NCBI GenBank assembly: GCA_965644315.1
Contig: CBFFRQ010000032.1
Location: 682,001-746,000 of the forward strand
Direction: 5' to 3'
Source of the DNA: Caecitellus pseudoparvulus
Taxonomy: Eukaryota > Bigyra: Bicosoecida
DNA length: 64,000 bases
Shown: in pieces, positions 22,902 through 34,900 of the stretch
Layout of the letters: each line of letters starts with the position of its first letter
How positions within the stretch are numbered: the stretch's first letter is position 1
Program-made: the position numbers and the translations under genes
The notes under the pieces: model-generated
Databases searched by the model: none
What the model was told of the DNA's origin: nothing
The model's input: the letters and a program-made list of their open reading frames with translations, nothing else

Positions 22902-25900
22902 ATGATCCGCGCAATGTCGTCACTCACTGTGATTCTGCTCGCCTTGGCGGCACTTGTCGCCAGGGCGGCCCTTCGTGACCCATCTTGCTCGGCACAGACG
23001 TTGCCCGGCACTCCCGTCACTTCCGGCAAGGTGAGCCAATCAGCGGCCTCGCTCTGGAGTGCCCCAGCTCACCCCAGCCATCCCCCGCTTGCTGTTTAGA
23101 TCCTCTTTGTTACCGTAGAAACAGGCTTTTCGTCAGGTGAGCCCACTCGCAGCCTTCCATGGCCATGGCGGGTCACGTGTGCAAGCAAGCCGCTGCACCC
23201 TTTGCTACGCCACCTCGCAACGCAGCTTCTGCTCAACTGCGATCGTATTTGGCAACGGAACTCTCCTCTGCTGGTGGTTCGCATACCCTGGACCACCATG
23301 TACTGACGACGAGTGCACCGTGAGTGCAGTTGCAGTGCGAACATCCGCTCGTGCCGAAGCTCATGATTGACCGTCCCCGCTCCCAACCCAGGCTCTCAAT
23401 GTCCCTGACCCCGTATTCCCAAATTTGGATCTGGGACTTCTCCAATTCTGCATCCTCCTTTGCCACGTCATGGGCTGCTGTGCGTAGCGAGCACTCGCCA
23501 GTGCACGACTGACCCCCGCACAGCCGCCACTCCGAGCCCGCCTCCGCGTCTCACAGATCGCTGCTTGGTCTGCTGCAAGGTCACCGACCCCACAGCTCAT
23601 CTTTGACGGTCGCTTCAAAGCTGGCGTGGATGCGTCCGAGATGCAGCTGTACTTCAACTACTTTGAGAGCCTCCGCTCTGTTGGAGGAGGTCTGGTGCTG
23701 GGCACTGGCGGAGACCAATTCCACGCGCAAGGCATCAACCAGCTGGCTTCGGCTCTGGGATTCCATGGCTTCAGTGGAACATCCACGTTTACAGCTGGCA
23801 CGACCCTGCCCCTGGATTCTGCGAACTACCTCGCGCACACCCCTGTGCACGCAGTGCCAACCTCAAGCCCGCCGCAAACAGTTGGCGGTGTCTCGTTTGA
23901 TCGCGCCATTGTCAGCGGGACCTCTGCAGGAGCATGCCCTGTGGGCGTCCAGCCCAACGGGCGCGTTCTGTACTCGGTCGCTTTTTCTGGGGCGTCGGTG
24001 CAGAACGCCTTCGTGTCCAGCACATTCCATGGCTCGGTAAACCTGCAAGTTTCCATTGATACTCCGACCTGCGGACACGTCACTGCCCCGTCTGGAGCGC
24101 TGGCGCTCTCTGGTTCTGTTTCTGTTGCCGGTGGGGGCAGCCCCCGGTACTTCTGGTACAGCTCCATCGATGGGTTTCTTGGGGAGGGAGAAAGCGTGTC
24201 TGTGCCAGCCCTCAGCCGAGGCGCCCACGTCCTGCACTTGTTTGCCAACACGTCGACGACCGACGCCCTCGCACACTCAACTGTGCGAGTGCCTGCCCCC
24301 CTGGGGGCTCCCTGTGCGGGGGGCTCTGACTGTGAACCCACAGCATCATGCAATGGTGGCATCTGCTGTGTGCAAGCGAGCTGCAGCGGGCACGGCACGT
24401 GCACGGGGAGTGGCGGGACTTGTGCCTGTGACGGCGGGTGGGCAGGCTCGGCAGATTGCTCTTCGTGCACAGACTCAAGCCACTACCCGCCTGCTTGCCG
24501 CTTCTGCTCCCCAGCAATCACTTGCAGTGGACACGGCACTTGCCGCTCAGACGGCACTTGCGCCTGTGACACAAACTGGGACGACGATGCCACTTGCTCC
24601 ACAGGACCCCTTGCCGTGTGTCCTGCTGGGTGGACCGAAGATAATGGCTTTTGCTTTGCGTATGACTCCCGGCAGATGACCTGGGCGGCAGCAGACTCGG
24701 CATGTGGGGCAGCCGGCGCCACGCTGGCGACGATTGACTCGTCAGCGAGGTCCACGCTCATCGACAATGCGTGCCAGTCACAAGAGTGCTGGATCGGGCT
24801 TTCAGACCGTGCTGTTGATGATACATATCGATGGGTGTATGATTCAGCCGTCGTGAGCTACGCTGATTGGGCAAGTGGCCAGCCGGATGCAACTGGAAAT
24901 AAAGATTGCGTACTTTTCGATTCTGGCGATTGGGAGACCCGTTCCTGTTCAGTGGCTGCGACGTTCATGTGCATGCGCCCGGCAGATTGCCCGCCAGGGC
25001 AGTATAAGGACGGTGCCTCTTGCCTGCAGTGCCCAGCCGGTACGTTCAGGGCGTCCTCGGGGGCTGTCAGCGCTGCTGAGTGCATCGCTTGTCCTGCAGG
25101 GCGATACGGGTCTTTCGTTGGGGAGAGTGATCCCCAGTGCACTGCTGCCTGTCCGGCTGGCAGCTTTTGCCAAGCTGGAGTCAGTGCTCCATCTGCGTGC
25201 CCTGCTGGCCGATATGGGGCCACTACCAGCCTTACTAGTGTCAGCTGCACTGGGGAGTGTGCCCCTGGCTGGTACTGTGATGAGGGAGAAGTTTCAGCCA
25301 CACCAGCAGGCAAGGTGTGTGCGCCAGGGAGGTATGGTGAGGTTGGCTCAACGTCGGCACAGTGCACGGGGGCGTGTGCTGCCGGCTACTACTGCCCTGC
25401 CGGATCTTCGGACAGACGAGAGCACGAGTGTGGAGGCCCGGACAAGTTCTGCCCGGCAGGCTCTTCCTCACCCACAACTGCGACACAAGGCTTCTTCACC
25501 ACAGGAGGGAGCCCGAACAATCAAACGTCCCAGGATCCTTGCCCGCGAGGCTCATTCTGCGCGGCGGGGATTGCTACCGCCTGCCCTGCTGGGCGCTATG
25601 GCAGTGCCACTCAGCTGCAGAGTGCTGGCTGCTCGGGCCCCTGTCGGGCTGGGTTCCACTGCCCAGTAGGCTCAGTGTCGAACTCGCAGGAGCCATGCGG
25701 CTCAGGGCTTACGCCTGCGAACACGTTCTGCCCCGAAGGCTCTGCAACTCGCCAGGCCGTCCCAAGTGGGCGCTTTTCCACACCGGAAGACCCCCACCCG
25801 CGAGCAAACCGTGAGGGCACCGCTGTGCCACCGGCAGGCTTCACCGCAATTGACGGACTGAAGGTTCCCATCATCGATTGGAGCTCCAGCGTCTGCGGTG

Positions 25901-28900
25901 GCGGCGCCTCTGCTCCTCATGCTGGCAGTGGCAGCATCTCGTGGGATGAAAATGCCACACCCGGACCAGTGGCCACTGTGACTGCCCTGCACAACTTGCC
26001 CGGCGCATTGGACTACACGCTTCTGGGTACCACCCCCATCACAAGTGTCGGCCCCGTCACTTCAGCCAGCTCGTGCTCCACCATTAGTCCATACTCTCTC
26101 TCCTCCGCTGGGGCGCTGGCAGCGAGCGTGACCCTGAACCGCGAGCAGTGCCCGGGTTACTTGCTGGTGATCCAGGCTGCCTCGGGATCGTTCACTTCCA
26201 CCTGCGCCCTGACGGTGCTCACAGGGGACGTGAATGACGCCCCTGTTCTGCCAACCGGAGCGAGTCGCTCTGTGCCTGAAGGGAGCCCAAAAGACTTCAA
26301 AGTGGGTGCACCCGTGGGGGCATCTGATGATGATGTCGACGTTGATGGCTCCCAGCTGCAGTTCAGCATAGTGAGCGGGAACACCGGCGGCGCGTTCAGC
26401 ATTGGCAGATGTGACGGCCAGCTCTTCGTTGCTGAGCCCTCACAACTGAATCACGAGGTGACTCCTGCGTACACTCTCCGAGTCCGTGTGGAGGACGCAG
26501 GCACTCCAGTTGGATTCGATGAAGTTGACGTCACTGTTACTGTCACCGATGTCAACGAGGCGCCTGTTTTTGATACTTCGCCGTACATGGGTAACTTGGG
26601 CTCTGGACCACAGTTGCTCAGTGCAACAGAGCTGTACGTTTATGAGCCAGCAGACGAGGCCCCCAGCAACCCCTGGTTGGCCCGCGACCGTGTCCCTGCG
26701 ACAGATGAGGACGGTGATGTCCTTGCGTTTGAGTTCTCAACCCAACCACGCCTTGCAGGTGGGTCCGGAAGCGCGGCTTTTGTCATCGATGGGACCACGG
26801 GACAGCTGTCATTCTCCCAGGCTGGCCTTGCTGACCTGGACGGCGGTGATTCCCTGACTGCCGTGATTGACGCCAACGACGGGGTCTTGCGCTCGCAGGT
26901 TGCCGTCACCATTCACGTTGTTGATGTCAACGAAGCCCCATCGCTTGCAGTGCGGAACATGACGATTCCCGAGAATGCTGCCATTGGCTCTCCTGTGAAT
27001 GAGGGCCCCTTGACAGCAAGCGACGATGACGTGGATGCGGGCTCCCAGACCCTCACATGGAGCCTCGTTGACACTGCAGCAGGCCGCTTTTCTATTGACC
27101 CATCCACCGGCATCATTCGCAGCGCCAACCCCAGCCTCCTGGACTTCGAGAGTGGGGCAGACCATCTTGTCGTTGTGAGGGTTACCGACGATGGCACGCC
27201 CCCTCTCGCCTCCGAAGACGTGCTCATGCGGGTCCGTTTGCAAGACGTCAACGAGGCACCAGTCTGGAACGCCGGAGTGTCCAGGTTCATTTCCGAGAAC
27301 ACTGAAGATCAGCAAGCCATTGGGCGCGATGTTGGGGCTGCCCTCCTGTCAGATGTGTCTGACCCAGACACTGCACAGGCACAAAGTCTCAGGTTCGAGA
27401 TCGTGTCAGGGAATGATGCGGGCATCTTTGGCATTGGGCAACGGTCTGGCCAATTGGAGACTCGCCTCTCCTCCATTGACTTCGAAGCACGTTCCACGTA
27501 CGCTCTGACGGTGCGCGCGACAGATGACGGCTCACCCCCCCTCTCCACGGTGGGCACCGTCACCATCAACGTGCAGAACGTGAACGAAGCACCCCAGCTG
27601 CACCCAGCCGTGCGCCAGGCTGGCGGCAGCGTGCTGCTGGCACCCCTCTTGGGGTCCACAGCCACCACCGCCTTCATCAACCGAACAGTGCCTGAGAACT
27701 GGGCCCCCCTCCTGCCCTTCGGCGGGCGAGTCACCGTCTTCGACCCTGAGCCCACAGACACGCACATGTACGCAGTGGACCCCACCCTCCGTGTGTCCAC
27801 AGAGGACCTCGCTGCCGCCGTGGCCCTGGCAGACTTTGTGCCAGAGAGCCCTGCCCCTGCCGCCGTAGACGGCTCGTCCGTCTTCACAGTGGATGCCATC
27901 AGTGGCACCCTGGCCGTGCAGACCGGGCAGGTGGTGGACCACGAGACCACACCCCTGTTCTGGGTCCCCCTGCGCATCACCGACCCAGCAGGTGCGTCCA
28001 CCCCTGCCGTTGTGCTGGTGTGGGTGGCGGATGTCCCCGAGACACCCGTGTTTGTGGACACGGCTCGCTTCGTGGGTGAGCAGTCGCCCATCAACACGCT
28101 GCTGGGCGCGCCCTTGGCAGTGTTTGAGCCGGACGTTGGCAACACTCTCACCTTCACCATCGTTGGCAGCGATGACCCCAACAACTTGTTCACGATCGAC
28201 CCGGCCACTGGGCAGATGCGCACGGCAGGGCCCCCTCCATCCCTGCCAGCCTTCGGCAGCGGAGCAGTGCTCGCGTACCAGGTGCAGGTTGATGATGGCA
28301 CAGGCAGGGCCGCCAATGCGACTGTAACTGTCACCGTCACAGACGTGAACTTTGCCCCAGAAGTCACAGGCGGTCAGTCTGCCTCCGTCGCTGAAGGAGC
28401 CGCCCCTGGCACAGTTGTCATGCCATCCATTTCCGTGAACGAGCCAGACGGCGACGACGTCACGTGGGCACTGGCGCCTGAGCCAGCCAACGATGCCGCG
28501 ACCCTGGCTGCCTTCTCTGTGGACCCCAACACAAGCGCGATCACGGTGAAGGCTGCTACAGGTGCGGCTGCGTCCATGTGGGGCAACGCACTGGACTTTG
28601 AGACTCGCTCCAGCTTCGCGCTGGCTGTGGTCGCAACGGACGATGCCACGGCGCCCCTGTCAGGGTCTGGCGTCATCACCATCACCCTGAACAACACCAA
28701 TGAGCCCCCTGTGCTTGGGGTTTCGAGCGGCTCCACTCGAAAAGTGAGCGAAAACTTGCCGTCTGGATCTGCCGTGGGAGCCCCCCTCTCAGTGACGGAT
28801 GTTGACGACTCCAGTGGCTTCACATGGTCTGTCACTTCCCCGATGGGGCTCATCACACCAGGCATGGGCTGGAACCCCAACACACCTGGGGGCGCAGTCA

Positions 28901-31900
28901 GCCAATGGTGGGAAGCACTTCCTTCTGGCATTGACGTTGTCAGCGTGACTGGGGGGCAACTTGCTCTCAGGGCGGAGCTGAACTTCGAAGAGGAGCATTC
29001 GTACGCCAACGGTACATTCCAGATTCACGAGTATGCCGTTAACGTCACTGTGTCTGATCCTTCTGGCGCCATTGACTGGGCGGTCCTTCGTGTGATTGTT
29101 GAGGATGTAAACGAAGCACCCCTCCTCAGCGACTCCTCCTTCTCAGTGTCGGAAGCCCTTGCCAACCAACCCACAGCTGCAACTCTTGGGCGCGTCGAAG
29201 CTACAGATCCAGACAACAATGGTGATAAACAGCTGACCTTTGCTATTGAGTCCGGAAACTTCGGTGGGGCCTTTGAAATTGACGTGTTCGAAGGTACCTT
29301 GGCTCTTGCAGCAGGGGCTCCGCTGGATTTCGAAAACATTACACAGTACGTCTTGAACATCTCTGTTGCAGACAATGCGTTGCAGGGAAGTCTGGCAGGG
29401 TACGCAACGGTTGTTGTCCAAGTTGAAGATGAGAACGACGTGCAGGTGGAGTCTCTGACTGTGAACACCCCCGATGGCTGCCTCAACACGGTTGGTGGGT
29501 CAACCATGACTTTGACGGGGAGCAACTTTGGCTGGACGAGTTGGGCCTTGAGTCACCCTGATGGGGCTGGAAGCTGGGTCAGTGCTAGTGAAAGCGTCAC
29601 TTTTGCGACGGTAGTCTTTCAGAAACATGACGATCTGGGGCATGCTGGCTCCATTGGGCAACCCACTGGCCCGCAGTATGTCGCGCCATGCACCATCTCC
29701 CCCAACCAGGAGCTGACGTGCACGGCACCCGCAGGTGTTGGTTCCCACTTGTACATGCGCTTGAACGTCACCAAAGGGGGCACGCTTCATTCGGTGTCGA
29801 AGCTCACGAGCCTGCTCGAGTTTTCATACTGCCCGCCAGAGCTGTCCACGGTTGAGACAAGCGCTGGGGCTGGAGAGGGAATTCCGACTGCTGGGACGGT
29901 GAGTGTGACCCTCCGTGGATCTGGTTTCGGGCCTGTGGACACTCAAGTCTCAGTACAGGCCTGGGCAGCAAGCCCCTGTGAACCTGGTGGCCTCCTCGCG
30001 TCTCCTCGACAGGGTGCAAGTGACACCGCGCCATACCGTGCCCAGGGCTGCCGCGTTTCAGTGGCTGACACTGACGTCACTTGCTCTGCAGCTCCGATTG
30101 GTGTGGGCAAGGGCCTATACTGGCGCGTTGAGGTGGCCGGCCTTGTGTCGAATGCTACGCAAGGGCAGGCTGCAAATGGCGCGGCTGCTTTCTCCCCGCC
30201 CTCAATCACGCAGGTCAGCCTTGGCTCACCGCTACCGCCAAATGTGACGCTCTTTAGCTTACCTTCCTCTGGCGATGTCCCCCTTGTCATTGAAGGCACA
30301 AACTTGGGTGTTGACGATGCCGCGTTGGATGCTGTGTGGCTCATGAACGCGACAGCATCGGCTGTGGTGCGTGCGGCACCCACCTCCACGCTCACACGAA
30401 GCACGCCGATCATGCTGCTGCGCCAGTGTGCTGTGGTGTCAGCACACACTAAGCTGCGGTGCTTTGTCCCTGCCGGCACTGGCACGGACCTGACGGTGGG
30501 CGTGCAGGTTGGCGGGCAGGTCTCCGGCGCCGCCCCAGCCGGTGTCCGCGTCGGCTACGCGCCGCCGTCTCTTGCCTACGTCGCAGGCAGTGCGCTGAAC
30601 AGTGGCCCCACAGCAGGGCGAGCACCCATTCAGATTGTTGGCACGAACCTTCCGCCGTCCACTCTGCTGCACACCGTGGCAGCTCCCTTCCCACTTGAGC
30701 AACCGTCTGTTTGTGAGGCAGGAAAAGACGTCCAAAGTGCAGTCCGCATTTCCGCAACCCCAGGCCAGCCTACAAGTGGCTCCCTTGCACTGGGAACCCC
30801 CCACATCATGGTGCAGTATGGCCCCGTGCCTGTGGCGGACCGTGCCTCCATCACGTGGAGCCCGGCCCCAGCCTCAGCCCCTGCCGCGACGGGTGACGTG
30901 GGTGTGCCCTCTGGGGCCGGCTCACAGGCCGGCGACGCCTTCGCTTTCCCCACCGCCTTCTCCGCAGGGCAGTGCACAGTGACTGCTCCAGGCACCGCCA
31001 TCACCTGCCAGTCTGTGCCCGGTGTGGGAGCGTGGCTGGCCTTCAAGGTGACTGTGGATGGGCAGAGTGCTCCTCACATGGTGGTGCGTGGCGGCTACGC
31101 TGCCCCCGTCGTGTTCTCGTACGATGGCCCCGGCGCAGACGGCAGCTCCACCCTGGGTGGCGATGCAGTGGTTGTGCGTGGGGAGAACTTTGGCCCTGCA
31201 GGCAGCGCCTTCATCACTGACGTCTCGTATGGTGTGGAGGGCCAGCCCCGTCGCTATGCTGCGGCGAACTGCACTGTGACGCAGGCGCATGTGGAGATGC
31301 AGTGTGCCACGGCTGTCGGGGCTGGGCAAGGCTTGAAGTGGCGGGTTGTCATTGGAGAGCAGGAGTCTGCAGCCCCCACCACCAAGTACGGCGTGCCCGT
31401 CGTGACTGGCCTGTCTGGGCCAGGCTCGGCGGACGCCAGCACAGGAGGTGGCGAGCGGGTGACCTTGACGGGTGTGAACTTTGGCCCCCCCCTGCCAGAA
31501 GGCATGCGCCAAGTGCCCGAAGGCGCCACTGACACGTCTGATCCCAGCATCGAAGTGCTGCCGTACCTGCAGTCCGTCACGTACGGCCCAACGGGTGTGG
31601 AGTACACTGCTGCCAACTGCACGGTGGCCTCCCACACGCAGGTAGACTGTGTGACTGTGCCACATGTGGGGCAGAACTTGCGGTGGATCGTGACGGTGGC
31701 GGGGCAGGCCTCAGCACCTTCTGGCGTGACCTCAAACACCGGCGCGCCCCGCATTCTGCTTGTTGTGGGCGACCAGCTCCCAACACAGGGCGGCAGCATC
31801 GTGGCGGTGTATGCGACCGGGTTGGGATACGGCGACGCAAACACTGTGCCTGTTCTTCGATTCGGCGCCTCCAACCACCTGCCGCTGACGCCCCGTGATC

Positions 31901-34900
31901 TCGCTGCACGAGGCATCCCAACTGGCCCTGTCCCTGACCCGCCGTCCTTCCCCTGGGCAGCAGGGCGTGGCAGCAGTGAGTCAGTGTTCGAAGCCTCGAC
32001 GCCGTCAGATGGATTTGAAGCGGTGGACAACTCTGGAATCAAGCTGCTGCACGTGCCAATGACGCCGGCACTTCTTGCTGCGCACTTCAATGACACCGAC
32101 GCTCCGCCGCAAGTTGGGGAAGTTGTGGACGTGCATCGCGTGCTGTACCTCGTGCCGGAATTGCAAGCAGAAGACCTGCTTCCAGGCCCGCCTTGCGGCC
32201 CTGGCCAAGCACGGGATCGCAGGATGCTGCAGGTGAGCGTCAAGAGCATCTCGGATGCAGCTGCTGCGATTGCTGGGTCCTCCTCCACGTCCTCCCAACA
32301 GGTTGAATCTCAGGAAGTTGAGTGGCACTACGAGGACATGGCTGCAGAGTTCCTGCTGGTTGCGACAAACCCGGAGAGCAGCTCCCCTGCAGACGCTCTC
32401 ATGGTGGAAGTGCGAGGCCGCTCATTCGGCCCCGCCCCGCAAGTGTCCCTCAGAAACGGAGACCCCATCAGCGTCGTCCTCGCGAACCACACGTACATCA
32501 AGTTCACGATGAGCGCAGGACCTGGGGACAGTGCGCCAGCCACAGAGGTGAATGTCATTCGCTCCCCGTGCCAAGCCCAACCTCTCTCTTTCAATACGTT
32601 GTCTCCCTCCATTAGCAACCTGGACAGCCCAGGGGGGAGCAGTGGCCACGACTACCGCACTGTCGGCGGCGGTATCTTGGAGATCACTGGGGAGCGCTTC
32701 TCAGTGGCCGCCATGTCGGTTGCCATTCTCACACCCAACATGGTTGGCGGTGTGGAAGAGATGGAGCCAGGCAACTGCCGCTTCAACGAAAGCGAGGCGG
32801 CCGTGCCACCTTATCCCACCTGGACCGGCATGCTTGTGGGCAGTGGCGGCACAAGCACGCTCCGGTGCGAAATGCCTGCTGGGCAAGGCACTGACTTGAC
32901 AGTGCGTGTCAGCTTGGGCCAAGTGGCCTCCCCAGACACCTCCTTGACTGTCGGCTACCGGCCTCCTACCGTGACGGGTTTGGTACCCCACAGCCCCTTG
33001 ATCCAAGGCTCTGCGCCTGTCGCCCCGCTGACCAACGTTTCCACAGTTGTGCACTTGCTGGGAGAAGACTTTGGCATGCCCAACTCTGCCCCGCGTTCCG
33101 TGCGCGTGGAGCTGGACGCGCTGCCGCGTGATGCTGCAGGGTCCATGGCAGATGACCAACTGGAATGGGCTGCTGACCATGAAGAACTGCGAGTGAATGT
33201 TCCCCGGGGAGTGGGAGATGCTACCCTGTTTCTGTCCGTCGCGGGCCAAGAGGGTTCGCTGCGCTTTTCGTACGCGTTCCCCGAGGTGTCCTTCGCCCCT
33301 CCCACTGGAGGCACCTCTGGCGCCGAGGCCATCACCATTCGAGGCGCTCACTTCGGTAGCCCAGGCATCGCTTCAGACAGGGGCCTGGACCCTGCCCTTG
33401 TCGCGCCGGTGCTGAGCGTGGGAACGTGGTCTGCAGCAGCATTAACCTGGACCGCAGACTCGGCCGTTTTCAACCTCCCAGCTGGCGAGGGAGCGAACTT
33501 GCCCCTGACCCTCACCGTCGGAGGCAAAACAACTCTCCCTCGTGACTTCAGCTACTTGCCCCCTCGCATTTCCGCATCCAGCATCTCTCCCCGCACTGAC
33601 ATCCCGACTGTAGGAGGCGTGAATGTGACTCTGCAGGGCACCAACTTTGGCTTGCGCCCTTGCATTCTGCTAGTTTCTTCAGGGGCTGGCTCTCCCACCG
33701 CGACGACCGCCGCCGCAAGCTTGCAGTTCCTGCAGTCACTTCGCCCCGCTTCGTCAAATGACCTGACGACTCCTGACCTGTCTTCTTGTGATGGGTGGCC
33801 AGCGTCGATGGAAGACGCCCGCCCGAACAGGGCCTGGCGCATCCCAGCCGATGCCCGCGAGGGTGGAGCCGAGCAGCACTTAGATGACATCTCCGATTTC
33901 CACATTCGGGTCCCTGCTGACCACGTTCATGTTGCAGAGCATGGCCGCATCATGTTCACCATGCCCCCTGTCCAGGGCTCTCCCAAGATTGCACTCGTGC
34001 TGGTGGGGGGGCAGTGGAGCGTGCTGCCAGCCGAAGTCGGCGCCATCGGCAACCTGCTGGCGCAGCGCATCGAGCCTGCAGCCCCCATTGCCACCGCGCT
34101 GTACCCCGCCGTCCTCCGAACGTCTACTTGCACGGACGTCACAGTGTATGGTGAAAACTTTGGAACAAGTGCTTATGGCTCGCTAGTGTACACGCACTCT
34201 GACGGGCGGCGTGTTGTGACGTCTTGTGAGCGGCTCGCTGAGCCAGCCACAGCCATGCCCACGGGCTTGGAGCTTCAGCAAGCACTGCGCACCTTGGAGC
34301 GAACGGGTGCGCTGCCTGTCCGCAGAGCAGATGCCCCTCCCCTGCCCGTCTTGAGTTCACACAGTGCCTTCAAGTGCCAAGTGCGAGGGGGCATTGGCCA
34401 GGAAGTGGCTTTCGTCGTGCAGGTGCCGGGGCATGGCAGTGCCCAAGCAGACCCTGCTGACATCGTTGACGGCACCGTTCCCGCCAGCATCGCTGCTTGG
34501 TCAGGCCTCACGGCGTCGTTCTCTGCCCCCACTCTGAACACCATTGTGCCTCGCACGCCTGATGCTGCGGGGGACCGCATGCTGCTGTTGGGAGACAACT
34601 ATGGTGTCTTCCGGCCCAACCTCGAAGACATGGAAGATGGGCAGTGCTACGTCGACGCTGAGCCATGGCTTGCATTAAACATCTCAGCCTCCCCATCTGT
34701 AGCGCTCGTGCACGACTTTGCCTTGTCCCCCATGTTCCAAGTGGACATGCAGGCGCTGCTTTCTGAGGAAGCAGGTCGCTCAGCACTGCGGGCTGCGCTG
34801 CAAGCCTCTGGAGCGGCCCTGAACACATCCCAGTACCTGGCTGATGTGCTGTCCAGCACCTTTACTCCGCCGCCCACTGCAGAGGTGAACGGAACAAGTG

